NCBI GenBank assembly: GCA_032718475.1
Contig: JAUCBJ010006414.1
Coordinates: forward strand, 1-64,000
Length of the DNA stretch: 64,000 bases
From: Nemertoderma westbladi
Lineage: Eukaryota > Xenacoelomorpha > Nemertodermatida > Nemertodermatidae
Direction: 5' to 3'
Below, piece by piece: positions 7,964-21,170 of the stretch; within the stretch, counting starts at the first letter, position 1; every line of letters starts with the position of its first letter. Made by a program: the position numbers and the translations under genes. The notes beneath the pieces are model-generated. The model worked only from the letters and a program-made list of their open reading frames with translations, ran no database searches and was not told the DNA's origin.

Positions 7964-10765
7964 ATGAATATGATTTTCTGGTTAATTTGCCTATGTTTAA
8001 TATTATGTTCTCTATGTTCAATACCTGGTCGGCAAGAGTGCAATTATAGCACTATACAGATGAGCAATGAATGCTGCCAAAGCAACTCGACTATAATTTG
8101 TTCATACAGTGACGGGCCATTACTTATTGCTTTGATTTCAATCAATGACACAACGGTATTAACAACAACTACAACAGATCTCGTGCTTTACGACATCAAT
8201 AATGATCCAGAAGATTTAAAACATGTTTGCAACGAATTCCCAAATCTTATATCATTGGTTGTACATCAATTGAATTTCTCCAATTCAAATCAATTCATGA
8301 ATATACTCCCCGACACATTTGAAGCTAATAGATTACTAGAAAGTCTACAAGTCCAATCTATTGAACTATACAATATACCATACCTCAGTCCCATGTTACC
8401 GTCATTGAAAATTATGCAACTGAATGATAACAAAATTACCTCTATTGACTTAAATCTTTTATTAAGCTTTCCTAATATGGAAATCCTAGATATAACTGGA
8501 AATTATTTGGAGTACATAGATATTCCGAATTCGACAGTAACTGAACATAAATTAAACAAACTTTATATGGAGGTTGACAGTCATATCGCAGTAATCACCC
8601 AATATATTATTGAAGATATTATTAATGCATTTCCAAATCTCAATTTTTTTGAGCTTCTAGGAATCCGAGAACCTTCTCCTTTCTTCAACTCCACTGAAAT
8701 AACAGGCAGTTTAAATTCTATACATCCTAATTGTAAAAGACAATATACTGTAAGGTTAAACGAATTTGACCTTGTTTCTATTGATATAAATAATACTTGC
8801 TACTGTTTATCAAAAATAAGGGGCGGATACACGAATATTACAAGAGAAACTGAAATTATTCCTTGTTTATCGAATACTTCCATTTTGGTTACAAGAGAAT
8901 GTAATGAAAAGACCAATTGGGAGGAAGTGTTCACTGGTGATGATAAATGCAATACAGACAAATCCATTAAATCCATTTTTGATATTAATGTTAATAATGA
9001 ATTTAATGAAACAAGTATTAAAGATGCTGTGAATTATATAGATTATCTAATAGATAATGGGAGGGTAGATGAAAAGTCATTTAAACGTTTTGTTGAGATA
9101 GCAAGCAGATTGGTAGCCCAAGAAAATAACAACATAATTGATGAAACCTTATTCCAAGGTGTTGGCCTAGTTAAATCATTAGAAAAGCTTTCTGTGACAC
9201 ACATTATTAATGGCACGAATAATCCTATAATTACAGATAATATTATAATATCTACGAACAAAGTAAACAAATATATTGTTGATGACGAATTCACTTTAGA
9301 TTACTCTATTGGTTTTATGAATAGCTTTGAAACAAATGATGCAATGCAAATGGAATTAAAATTTTCATGGAAAGGTCTTGAAGAGGACATGAAAAGAAAT
9401 GATTCTCTTATTGGTTTACTTCTCTACTACAATTCTATATTTTTCAAAGTCCCAAAAAAAGATCCTAATTCAATAAAACAAATATTAAATTCCCCAGTAT
9501 TGTCGATAAAATTTAAGAACTTTCGTATTTCAGATACTTTTAAAAAATATTCAGTACAATTTACTTTGCCTCACAGTAAAACAAATTACAATGACCCAAA
9601 GTGTGTGTTTTGGAATGATACAGCAGAGGACTGGTCACAATATGGATGCACACGTTTAGCCAGCGAATCAACCAATGATTATTCAGTATGTGAATGTAAT
9701 CATTTAACAAATTTTGCCGTTTTAATGGGTGGAAAAGAGACTACGAACGCTCAAGAAATATTAAGCATCATTGGATCGACATTATCAATCATAGGATTGA
9801 TTCTCTACATCGCTATATTCGCCTTTCATAAGAAATGGTTAAAAGAAATGTCTCAAAAACTGTATTTGCTCTTTTGCATATATTTGCTAATCTTTACCAT
9901 AATATTTATGGTTAATGGGATTATTGTTAAATATTTCAATGATTATTACAATCATAATTTATGCAGAGCTATGGGAATTCTTACTCATTACTCGCTGTTA
10001 GTTGTTTGGGGTTGGATGTGCGTATATTCTTACTTTCTTCTATTAAATATTGTGTTGGTCCCAGGTGAGATTGTTTGTACAGATAAGTTACTGTTGAGGC
10101 TAATTCGAGCACTCAGTGCCACACCACATCGATTTTTGCGGAAAGCTCACATTCCAGTTTTGATAATTCCAGCTTTAATTTGCTCATCAGTAATCTCTAT
10201 TTCTCCAGACAACTACAGAATAGATGCTGGAGGAAACCTATGCTGGATAACGAGGCCGACAATATATTGGTCGTTCATTGCTCCCATTGGTATCGCTATT
10301 ATCGTCAACATAGTTAGTTATAGTTTGGCTATTCGAGACATTTATAAGAAGAAAAACAAAACCAAAACGGTCCGCAGTTTAGTCACTACCTCGATTACTG
10401 GTTTTCTACTATTGGGTTTAACATGGATTTCAGGATTCTATGTTCTCGTTGCAGACGACAGCATTACATCGTCAATATTTACTTATACATTTATTATTTT
10501 GAACAGCGCCCAAGGTTTTCTCATCTTTGTTTTTCATTGTATCATAAGTAAGAAGATTCAAGATTTTCTGAGAATTTCACAAAGATTCAACAATATATAT
10601 CGTTCATGGAATGCTATGGATATTATGTGTTCTTGCACAAGTGGTTCGTACTCACTCTCAACACAACAACATGCCGCAGATGATATTATCATTGTCACTG
10701 GATACAAACGTCATGTGTGTGATGACAAAATAGAACTAAGTGTGCCATCCAGCTCTGCTTGCTGA
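7964..10765 (+). CDS. Adhesion-type GPCR with leucine-rich repeats and GPS/GAIN
   Basis: A complete 933-residue single open frame for a cell-surface receptor. Residues 1-19 form a signal peptide (MNMIFWLICLCLILCSLCS). Around 145-190 lie at least two leucine-rich repeats (LKIMQLNDNKITSID and MEILDITGNYLEYID). The region before residue 580 is rich in N-glycosylation sequons and fits a GAIN domain. It ends in a classic GPS with C547-x-x-W, then GC and CECNHLTNFAVLM; the expected cleavage point is L581/T582, leaving a TNFAVLMGG tethered peptide. Seven hydrophobic segments span about 599-860. Conserved features are C667 before TM3, C760-W in loop 2, LLGLTWISG in TM6 and NSAQGFLIFVFHC in TM7. The tail is about 73 residues. 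By family knowledge it should signal through G proteins after exposure of the tethered peptide; the ligand is unknown. The start could also be M3. No hormone-receptor, Ig or other named extracellular domain is obvious, so I give no subfamily or symbol. Confidence 0.93.
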   Translation: MNMIFWLICLCLILCSLCSIPGRQECNYSTIQMSNECCQSNSTIICSYSDGPLLIALISINDTTVLTTTTTDLVLYDINNDPEDLKHVCNEFPNLISLVVHQLNFSNSNQFMNILPDTFEANRLLESLQVQSIELYNIPYLSPMLPSLKIMQLNDNKITSIDLNLLLSFPNMEILDITGNYLEYIDIPNSTVTEHKLNKLYMEVDSHIAVITQYIIEDIINAFPNLNFFELLGIREPSPFFNSTEITGSLNSIHPNCKRQYTVRLNEFDLVSIDINNTCYCLSKIRGGYTNITRETEIIPCLSNTSILVTRECNEKTNWEEVFTGDDKCNTDKSIKSIFDINVNNEFNETSIKDAVNYIDYLIDNGRVDEKSFKRFVEIASRLVAQENNNIIDETLFQGVGLVKSLEKLSVTHIINGTNNPIITDNIIISTNKVNKYIVDDEFTLDYSIGFMNSFETNDAMQMELKFSWKGLEEDMKRNDSLIGLLLYYNSIFFKVPKKDPNSIKQILNSPVLSIKFKNFRISDTFKKYSVQFTLPHSKTNYNDPKCVFWNDTAEDWSQYGCTRLASESTNDYSVCECNHLTNFAVLMGGKETTNAQEILSIIGSTLSIIGLILYIAIFAFHKKWLKEMSQKLYLLFCIYLLIFTIIFMVNGIIVKYFNDYYNHNLCRAMGILTHYSLLVVWGWMCVYSYFLLLNIVLVPGEIVCTDKLLLRLIRALSATPHRFLRKAHIPVLIIPALICSSVISISPDNYRIDAGGNLCWITRPTIYWSFIAPIGIAIIVNIVSYSLAIRDIYKKKNKTKTVRSLVTTSITGFLLLGLTWISGFYVLVADDSITSSIFTYTFIILNSAQGFLIFVFHCIISKKIQDFLRISQRFNNIYRSWNAMDIMCSCTSGSYSLSTQQHAADDIIIVTGYKRHVCDDKIELSVPSSSAC

Positions 10766-11584
10766 AGTTTCGGATGATGGTTACTTATTCTACAAACTGC
10801 GAGCAGCTGTTGTATGTAGTCAACCAAACCAGAACTAATGAAGAAAGATAAAATAAGTATAACTCATTGTGGGGCGAATCAGAACTGCGAGCTATCAGAG
10901 AACTGTTATAATTATACTATGGCCGTTTTCCAAAAGTCTATGTGTGTGTATGTCGGAAGCCATAATTGTCGGAAGCCATAAGATCGGAATATATAACGAG
11001 AGAAAGCCGCTCCAATATTCGATTAACAATAACAATTGCATAGGGTAAGGAAGTGGAGGATAGCAGGACTTACAATTTATAGTTTATATTACACACGATC
11101 AATTTTCACTCGTCATGAACCCAACATGTATGTTACCTTATATTAAATTTGTTGGCTATGCGTTTGCGGCTGTTTGGGCGGGGTGTGGTACCCTTTTCAC
11201 ACTGAAACATTTTGGTTGTGAAATGTTACTGCAATCAGATATATTTCATTATTATATTTTATTATGAGAGGAAGAAAAACATAGAACGTTATTTAATGTA
11301 TGTAACGAAATAATTGTTTTGTTGTTTAACGTGGACTCCTCCCCAAATATTTGATATTTTATTATATTTAAAAAATTTATTTCCATAGTCATAGTCATGG
11401 TCATTCATACATCTTTAGTTAGAATTTTGTTTGCATGAAAGATAGTTTAGAGTTCTAAATCACCGATTATTATCTCTTATCTGACTGGAGTAATAATATA
11501 GGATAGGATAAATGGAAGCAAAGTGTGACAGTAACAAATATTTCCCTGACAACCTAGCATGTCTTAAGTATATGATATCTCAAA
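10766..11584. other. 3' flank of the GPCR gene up to the satellite
   Basis: AT-rich sequence without a convincing gene. No canonical AATAAA lies in the first 300 bases after the stop; weaker candidates are AATAAG near 10853 and ATTAAA near 11142. It includes the small tandem duplication at 10951-10982 and a CATAGTCATAGTCATGGTCAT cluster near 11385. Confidence 0.5.
10951..10982. repeat. 16-bp tandem duplication
   Basis: TGTCGGAAGCCATAA occurs twice in direct tandem (10951-10965 and 10967-10981), with one differing base at the end of each 16-bp copy. It lies about 190 bp after the receptor stop codon and is probably a replication-slippage product. Confidence 0.8.
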
Positions 11585-11633
11585 GGGGGAAGTTTGGATT
11601 CACTGCAAAAATGCAGTTCACCAAACTTCCCCC
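11585..11633. repeat. Hairpin at the satellite left border
   Basis: GGGGGAAGTTTGG followed by ATTCACTGCA at 11585-11607 is an inverted partial copy of the first satellite unit, whose TGCAGTTCACC and AAACTTCCCCC parts follow at 11612-11633. The arms are separated by four A residues. Thirteen bases at the outer end and five at the inner end pair perfectly; the middle is mismatched. Confidence 0.8.
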
Positions 11634-12654
11634 GAATGCACACTGTCACATAAATGCAGTTCACCAAACTTCCCCCTAATGCACACTGTCACATAAATGC
11701 AGTTCACCAAACTTCCCCCTAATGCACACTGTCACATAAATGCAGTTCACCAAACTTCCCCCGAATGCACACTGTCACATAAATGCAGTTCACCAAACTT
11801 CCCCCTAATGCACACTGTCACATAAATGCAGTTCACCAAACTTCCCCCTAATGCACACTGTCACATAAATGCAGTTCACCAAACTTCCCCCTAATGCACA
11901 CTGTCACATAAATGCAGTTCACCAAACTTCCCCCTAATGCACACTGTCACATAAATGCAGTTCACCAAACTTACCCCGAATGCACACTGTCACATAAATG
12001 CAGTTCACCAAACTTCTCCCGAATGCACACTGTCACATAAACGCAGTTCACCAAACTTCCCCCGAATGCACACTGTCACATAGATGCAGTTCACCAAACT
12101 TCCCCCTAATGCACACTGTCACATAAATGCAGTTCACCAAACTTCCCCCTAATGCACACTGTCACATAAATGCAGTTCACCAAACTTCCCCCGAATGCAC
12201 ACTGTCACATAAATGCAGTTCAACAAACTTCACCCGATTGCACACAGTCACATAAATGCAGTTCACCAAACTTCCCCCGAATGCACACTGTCACATAAAT
12301 TCAGTTCACCAAACTTCTCCCGGATGCACACTGTCACATAAATGCAGTTCACCAAACTTCTCCAGAATGCACACTATCACATAAATGCAGTTCACCAAAC
12401 TTCCCCCGAATGCACACTGTCACATAAATTCAGTTCACCAAACTTCTCCCGAATGCACACTGTCAAATAAATGCAGTTCACCAAACTTCTCCCGAATGCA
12501 CACTATCACATAAATGCAGTTCACCAAACTTCCCCCGAATGCACACTGTCACATAAATTCAGTTCACCAAACTTCTCCCGGATGCACACTGTCACATAAA
12601 TGCAGTTCACCAAACTTCTCCCGAATGCACACTATCACATAAATACAGTTCACC

Positions 12655-15600
12655 AAACTTCCCCCGAATGCACACTGTCACATAAATGCAGTTCACCAAA
12701 CTTCCCCCGAATGCACATTATCACATAAATGCAGTTCACCAAACTTCCCCCGAATGCACATTATCACATAAATGCAGTTCACCAAACTTCCCCCGAATGC
12801 ACACTGTCACATAAATGCAGTTCACCAAACTTCCCCCGAATGCACACTGTCACATAAATGCAGTTCACCAAACTTCCCCCGAATGCACATTATCACATAA
12901 ATGCAGTTCACCAAACTTCCCCCGAATGCACACTGTCACATAAATTCAGTTCACCAAACTTCTCCCGGATGCACACTGTCACATAAATGCAGCTCAACAA
13001 ACTTCCCCCTAATGCACACTGTCACATAAATTCAATTCACCAAACTTCTCCCGATTGCACACTGTCACATAAATGCAGTTCAACAAACTTCACCAGAATA
13101 CACACTGTCACATAAATGCAGTTCACCAAACTTCTCCCGATTGCACACTGTCACATAAATGCAGTTCAACAAACTTCTCCCGGATGCACACTGTCACATA
13201 AATGCAGTTCACCAAACTTCCCCCGAATCCACACTGTCACATAAATGCAGTTCAACAAACTTCACCCGAATACACACTGTCACATAAATGCAGTTCACCA
13301 AACTTCTCCCGATTGCACACTGTCACATAAATGCAGTTCAACAAACTTCTCCCGGATGCACACTGTCACATAAATGCAGTTCACCAAACTTCCCCCGAAT
13401 ACACACTGTCACATAAATGCAGTTCACCAAACTTCTCCCGAATGCACACTGTCACATAAATGCAGTTCAACAAACTTCACCCGAATACACACTGTCACAT
13501 AAATGCAGTTCACCAAACTTCTCCCGATTGCACACTGTCACATAAATGCAGTTCAACAAACTTCTCCCGGATGCACACTGTCACATAAATGCAGTTCACC
13601 AAACTTCCCCCGAATACACACTGTCACATAAATGCAGTTCAACAAACTTCCCCCGAATGCACACTGTCACATAAATGCAGTTCACCAAACTTCCCCCGAA
13701 TGCACATTATCACATAAATGCAGTTCACCAAACTTCCCCCGAATGCACATTATCACATAAATGCAGTTCACCAAACTTCCCCCGAATGCACACTGTCACA
13801 TAAATGCAGTTCACCAAACTTCCCTCGAATGCACACTGTCACATAAATGCAGTTCACCAAACTTCCCCCAATGCACATTATCACATAAATGCAGTTCACC
13901 AAACTTCCCCCTAATGCACACTGTCACATAAATTCAGTTCACCAAACTTCTCCCGATTGCACACTGTCACATAAATGCAGTTCAACAAACTTCTCCCGGA
14001 TGCACACTGTCACATAAATGCAGTTCACCAAACTTCCCCCGAATACACACTGTCACATAAATGCAGTTCAACAAACTTCTCCCGAATGCACACTGTCACA
14101 TAAATGCAGTTCACCAAACTTCACCCGAATACACACTGTCACATAAATGCAGTTCACCAAACTTCCCCGAATACACGCTGTCACATAAATGCAGTTCACC
14201 AAACTTCCCCCGAATACACACTGTCACATAAATGCAGTTCAACAAACTTCTCCCGAATGCACACTGTCACATAAATGCAGTTCACCAAACTTCACCCGAA
14301 TACACACTGTCACATAAATGCAGTTCACCAAACTTCCCCGAATACACACTGTCACATAAATGCAGTTCACCAAACTTCCCCCGAATACACACTGTCACAT
14401 AAATGCAGTTCAACAAACTTCTCCCGAATGCACACTGTCACATAAATGCAGTTCACCAAACTTCACCCGAATACACACTGTCACATAAATGCAGTTCACC
14501 AAACTTCCCCGAATACACACTGTCACATAAATGCAGTTCACCAAACTTCCCCCGAATACACACTGTCACATAAATGCAGTTCAACAAACTTCACCCGAAT
14601 ACACACTGTCACATAAATGCAGTTCACCAAACTTCCCCGAATACACACTGTCACATAAATGCAGTTCACCAAACTTCCCCCGAATACACACTGTCACATA
14701 AATGCAGTTCAACAAACTTCTCCCGATTGCACACTGTCACATAAATGCAGTTCAACAAACTTCACCCGAATACACACTGTCACATAAATGCAGTTCACCA
14801 AACTTCCCCCGAATACATACTGTCACATAAATGCAGTTTACCAAACTTCCCCCGAATACACACTGTCACATAAATGCAGTTCACCAAACTTCCCCCGAAT
14901 ACACACTGTCACATAAATGCAGTTCAACAAACTTCTCCCGATTGCACACTGTCACATAAATGCAGTTCAACAAACTTCCCCCGATTACATACTGTCACAT
15001 AAATGCAGTTTACCAAACTTCCCCCGAATCCACACTGTCACATAAATGCAGTTCAACAAACTTCCCCCGAATACATACTGTCACATAAATGCAGTTTACC
15101 AAACTTCACCCGAATACACACTGTCACATAAATGCAGTTCACCAAACTTCCCCCGAATACATACTGTCACATAAATGCAGTTTACCAAACTTCCCCCGAA
15201 TCCACACTGTCACATAAATGCAGTTCACCAAACTTCTCCCGATTGCACACTGTCACATAAATGCAGTTCAACAAATACATACTGTCACATAAATGCAGTT
15301 TACCAAACTTCCCCCGAATCCACACTGTCACATAAATGCAGTTCAACAAACTTCCCCCGAATACATACTGTCACATAAATGCAGTTTACCAAACTTCACC
15401 CGAATACACACTGTCACATAAATGCAGTTCACCAAACTTCCCCCGAATACATACTGTCACATAAATGCAGTTTACCAAACTTCCCCCGAATCCACACTGT
15501 CACATAAATGCAGTTCACCAAACTTCCCCCGAATACACACTGTCACATAAATGCAGTTCACCAAACTTCCCCCGAATACATACTGTCACATAAATGCAGT

Positions 15601-18600
15601 TTACCAAACTTCCCCCGAATCCACACTGTCACATAAATGCAGTTCACCAAACTTCCCCCGAATACACACTGTCACATAAATGCAGTTCACCAAACTTCCC
15701 CCGAATGCGCACTGTCACATAAATGCAGTTCACCAAACTTCCCCCGAATGCACATTATCACATAAATGCAGTTCACCAAACTTCCCCCGAATGCACATTA
15801 TCACATAAATGCAGTTCACCAAACTTCCCCCGAATGCACACTGTCACATAAATGCAGTTCACCAAACATCCCCCGAATACACACTGTCACATAAATGCAG
15901 TTCACCAAACTTCCCCCGAATGCACACTGTCACATAAATGCAGTTCACCAAACTTCCCCCGAATGCACATTATCACATAAATGCAGTTCACCAAACTTCC
16001 CCCGAATGCACATTATCACATAAATGCAGTTCACCAAACTTCCCCCGAATGCACACTGTCACATAAATGCAGTTCAACAAACTTCTCCCGATTGCACACT
16101 GTCACATAAATGCAGTTCAACAAACTTCCCCCGATTACATACTGTCACATAAATGCAGTTTACCAAACTTCCCCCGAATCCACACTGTCACATAAATGCA
16201 GTTCAACAAACTTCCCCCGAATACATACTGTCACATAAATGCAGTTTACCAAACTTCACCCGAATACACACTGTCACATAAATGCAGTTCACCAAACTTC
16301 CCCCGAATACATACTGTCACATAAATGCAGTTTACCAAACTTCCCCCGAATCCACACTGTCACATAAATGCAGTTCACCAAACTTCTCCCGATTGCACAC
16401 TGTCACATAAATGCAGTTCAACAAATACATACTGTCACATAAATGCAGTTTACCAAACTTCCCCCGAATCCACACTGTCACATAAATGCAGTTCAACAAA
16501 CTTCCCCCGAATACACACTGTCACATAAATGCAGTTCAACAAACTTCTCCCGAATACACACTGTCACATAAATGCAGTTTACCAAACTTCACCCGAATAC
16601 ACACTGTCACATAAATGCAGTTCACCAAACTTCCCCCGAATACATACTGTCACATAAATGCAGTTTACCAAACTTCCCCCGAATCCACACTGTCACATAA
16701 ATGCAGTTCACCAAACTTCCCCCGAATACACACTGTCACATAAATGCAGTTCACCAAACTTCCCCCGAATACATACTGTCACATAAATGCAGTTTACCAA
16801 ACTTCCCCCGAATCCACACTGTCACATAAATGCAGTTCACCAAACTTCCCCCGAATACACACTGTCACATAAATGCAGTTCACCAAACTTCCCCCGAATG
16901 CACACTGTCACATAAATGCAGTTCACCAAACTTCCCCCGAATGCACATTATCACATAAATGCAGTTCACCAAACTTCCCCCGAATGCACATTATCACATA
17001 AATGCAGTTCACCAAACTTCCCCCGAATGCACACTGTCACATAAATGCAGTTCACCAAACTTCCCCCGAATGCACACTGTCACATAAATGCAGTTCACCA
17101 AACTTCCCCCGAATGCACATTATCACATAAATGCAGTTCACCAAACTTCCCCCGAATGCACACTGTCACATAAATTCAGTTCACCAAACTTCTCCCGGAT
17201 GCACACTGTCACATAAATGCAGCTCAACAAACTTCCCCCTAATGCACACTGTCACATAAATTCAATTCACCAAACTTCTCCCGATTGCACACTGTCACAT
17301 AAATGCAGTTCAACAAACTTCACCCGAATACACACTGTCACATAAATGCAGTTCACCAAAGTTCTCCCGATTGCACACTGTCACATAAATGCAGTTCAAC
17401 AAACTTCTCCCGAATGCACACTGTCACATAAATGCAGTTCACCAAACTTCCCCCGAATACACACTGTCACATAAATGCAGTTCAACAAACTTCCCCCGAA
17501 TACACACTGTCACATAAATGCAGTTCAACAAACTTCTCCCGGATGCACACTGTCACATAAATGCAGTTCACCAAACTTCCCCCGAATACACACTGTCACA
17601 TAAATGCAGTTCACCAAACTTCTCCCGAATGCACACTGTCACATAAATGCAGTTCAACAAACTTCACCCGAATACACACTGTCAAATAAATGCAGTTCAC
17701 CAAACTTCTCCCGATTGCACACTGTCACATAAATGCAGTTCAACAAACTTCTCCCGGATGCACACTGTCACATAAATGCAGTTCACCAAACTTCCCCCGA
17801 ATACACACTGTCACATAAATGCAGTTCAACAAACTTCCCCCGAATGCACACTGTCACATAAATGCAGTTCACCAAACTTCCCCCGAATGCACATTATCAC
17901 ATAAATGCAGTTCACCAAACTTCCCCCGAATGCACATTATCACATAAATGCAGTTCACTAAACTTCCCCCGAATGCACACTGTCACATAAATGCAGTTCA
18001 CCAAACTTCCCTCGAATGCACACTGTCACATAAATGCAGTTCACCAAACTTCCCCCGAATGCACATTATCACATATATGCAGTTCACCAAACTTCCCCCT
18101 AATGCACACTGTCACATAAATTCAGTTCACCAAACTTCTCCCGATTGCACACTGTCACATAAATGCAGTTCAACAAACTTCTCCCGGATGCACACTGTCA
18201 CATAAATGCAGTTCACCAAACTTCCCCCGAATACACACTGTCACATAAATGCAGTTCAACAAACTTCTCCCGAATGCACACTGTCACATAAATGCAGTTC
18301 ACCAAACTTCACCCGAATACACACTGTCACATAAATGCAGTTCACCAAACTTCCCCGAATACACACTGTCACATTAATGCAGTTCACCAAACTTCCCCCG
18401 AATACACACTGTCACATAAATGCAGTTCAACAAACTTCTCCCGAATGCACACTGTCACATAAATGCAGTTCACCAAACTTCACCCGAATACACACTGTCA
18501 CATAAATGCAGTTCACCAAACTTCCCCGAATACACACTGTCACATAAATGCAGTTCACCAAACTTCCCCCGAATACATACTGTCACATAAATGCAGTTCA

Positions 18601-18715
18601 ACAAACTTCTCCCGAATGCACACTGTCACATAAATGCAGTTCACCAAACTTCACCCGAATACACACTGTCACATAAATGCAGTTCACCAAACTTCCCCGA
18701 ATACACACTGTCACA
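12655..18715 (+). repeat. 4.2-kb offset block duplication
   Basis: About 12655-14530 recurs at 16885-18715, first at an offset of 4230 bp and later 4187 bp. Marker variants are GCAGCTCAACAAAC (12990 and 17220) and CCCTCGAATGC (13822 and 18009). A few single-base differences separate the copies. Confidence 0.85.
14920..17045 (+). repeat. 1150-bp offset block duplication
   Basis: About 14920-15850 recurs at 16070-17045. Offset is 1150 bp up to about 15365 and then 1193 bp, because the second copy holds one extra 43-bp unit. Marker variants shared by both copies include CCCCCGATTACATAC and a truncated unit TTCAACAAATACATAC. Confidence 0.85.
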
Positions 18716-21170
18716 TAAATGCAGTTCAACAAACTTCTCCCGAATACACACTGTCACATAAATGCAGTTCAACAAACTTCTCCCGAATACACACTGTCAC
18801 ATAAATGCAGTTCACCAAACTTCTCCCGGATACACACTGTCACATAAATGCAGTTCACCAAACTTCTCCCGAATACACACTGTCACATAAAGGCAGTTCA
18901 ACAAACTTCTCCCGAATACACACTGTCACATAAAGGCAGTTCAACAAACTTCTCCCGAATACACACTGTTACATAAATGCAGTTCAACAAACGTCTCCCG
19001 AATACACACTATCACATAAATGCAGTTCACCAAACTTCTCCCGAATACACACTGTCACATAAATGCAGTTCACCAAACTTCTCAACTTCTCCCGAATACA
19101 CACTGTCACATAAATGCAGTTCACCAAACTTCTCCCAAATACACACTGTCACATAAATGCAGTTCACCAAACTTCTCCCGAATGCACACTGTCACATAAA
19201 TGCAGTTCACCAAACTTCTCCCGAATACACACTGTCACATAAATGCAGTTCAACAAACTTCTCCCGAATACACACTGTCACATAAATGCAGTTCACCAAA
19301 CTTCTCCCGAATACACACTGTCACATAAATGCAGTTCACCAAACTTCTCCCGAATGCACACTGTCACATAAATGCAGTTCACCAAACTTCTCCCGAATAC
19401 ACACTGTCACATAAATGCAGTTCAACAAACTTCTCCCGATTACACACTATCACATAAATGCAGTTCAACAAACTTCTCCCGAATACACACTGTCACATAA
19501 TAATGCAGTTCAACAAACTTCTCCCGAATACACACTGTCACATAAATGCAGTTCACCAAACTTCTCCCGATTACACACTGTCACATAAATGCAGTTCACC
19601 AAACTTCTCCCGATTACACACTGTCACATAAATGCAGTTCACCAAACTTCTCCCGAATACACACTGTCACATAAATGCAGTTCACCAAACTTCTCCCGAT
19701 TACACACTGTCACATAAATGCAGTTCACCAAACTTCTCCCGATTACACACTGTCACATAAATGCAGTTCACCAAACTTCTCCCGAATACACACTGTCACA
19801 TAATAATGTAGTTCAACAAACTTCTCCCGGATACACACTGTCACATAAATGCAGTTCACCAAACTTCTCCCAAATACACACTGTCACATAAATGCAGTTC
19901 ACCAAACTTCTCCCGAATGCACACTGTCACATAAATGCAGTTCACCAAACTTCTCCCGAATACACACTGTCACATAAATGCAGTTCAACAAACTTCTCCC
20001 GATTACACACTGTCACATAAATGCAGTTCACCAAACTTCTCCCGAATACACACTGTCACATAAATGCAGTTCATCAAACTTCTCCCGAATACACACTGTC
20101 ACATAAATGCAGTTCAACAAACTTCTCCCGAATACACACTGTCACATAAATGCAGTTCAACAAACTTCTCCCGAATACACACTGTCTCATAAATGCAGTT
20201 CAACAAACTTCACCCGAATACACACTGTCACATAAATGCAGTTCACCAAACTTCTCCCGAATACACACTGTCACATAAATGCAGTTCAACAAACTTCTCC
20301 CGAATGCACACTGTCACATAAATGCAGTTCAACAAACTTCTCCCGAATACACACTGTCTCATAAATGCAGTTCAACAAACTTCTCCCGAATACACACTGT
20401 CACATAAATGCAGTTCACCAAACTTCTCCCGATTACACACTGTCACATAAATGCAGTTCACCAAACTTCTCCCGATTACACACTGTCACATAAATGCAGT
20501 TCACCAAACTTCTCCCGAATACACACTGTCACATAATAATGTAGTTCAACAAACTTCTCCCGGATACACACTGTCACATAAATGCAGTTCATCAAACTTC
20601 TCCCGAATACACACTGTCACATAAATGCAGTTCAACAAACTTCTCCCGAATACACACTGTCACATAAATGCAGTTCAACAAACTTCTCCCGAATACACAC
20701 TGTCTCATAAATGCAGTTCAACAAACTTCACCCGAATACACACTGTCACATAAATGCAGTTCACCAAACTTCTCCCGAATACACACTGTCACATAAATGC
20801 AGTTCAACAAACTTCTCCCGAATGCACACTGTCACATAAATGCAGTTCAACAAACTTCTCCCGAATACACACTCGACATAATAATGCAGTTCAACAAACT
20901 TCTCCCGAATACACACTGTCACATAAATGCAGTTCAACAAACTTCTCCCGAATACACACTGTCACATAATAATGCAGTTCAACAAACTTCTCCCGAATAC
21001 ACACTGTCACATAAATGCAGTTCAACAAACTTCTCCCGAATACACACTGTCACATAAATGCAGTTCAACAAACTTCCCCCGAATACACACTGTTACATAA
21101 ATGCAGTTCAACAAACTTCCCCCGAATACACACTGTTACATAAATGCAGTTCAACAAACTTCTCCCGAAT
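18716..21170 (+). repeat. Satellite zone B: transition from 43 to 45 bp
   Basis: Units become TTCTCCCGAATACAC. The extra AT of the 45-bp class (CATAATAATG) first appears near 19498, then near 19800 and 20533. The first 44-bp CTCGACAT unit is near 20870. A partial 12-bp unit duplication (ACTTCTCAACTTCTCC) lies near 19080. Confidence 0.88.

Larger units (their letters stand above)
11612..18715 (+). repeat. Satellite zone A: 43-bp units, CCAAACTTCCCCC type
   Basis: Almost all units are 43 bp with TTCACCAAACTTC and a C-rich CCCCC run. Variants include CCCCCTAATGC, CATTATCACAT, AATTCAGTTC and a 42-bp form with CCCCGAATAC. This edge zone is the most diverse at the sequence level, as expected for the older margin of a tandem array. 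Confidence 0.9.

Noticed and set aside
9043-9294. 83-codon minus-strand frame inside the GPCR gene
   Set aside because: It is a shadow of the receptor coding sequence; the receptor frame has recognisable domains throughout.
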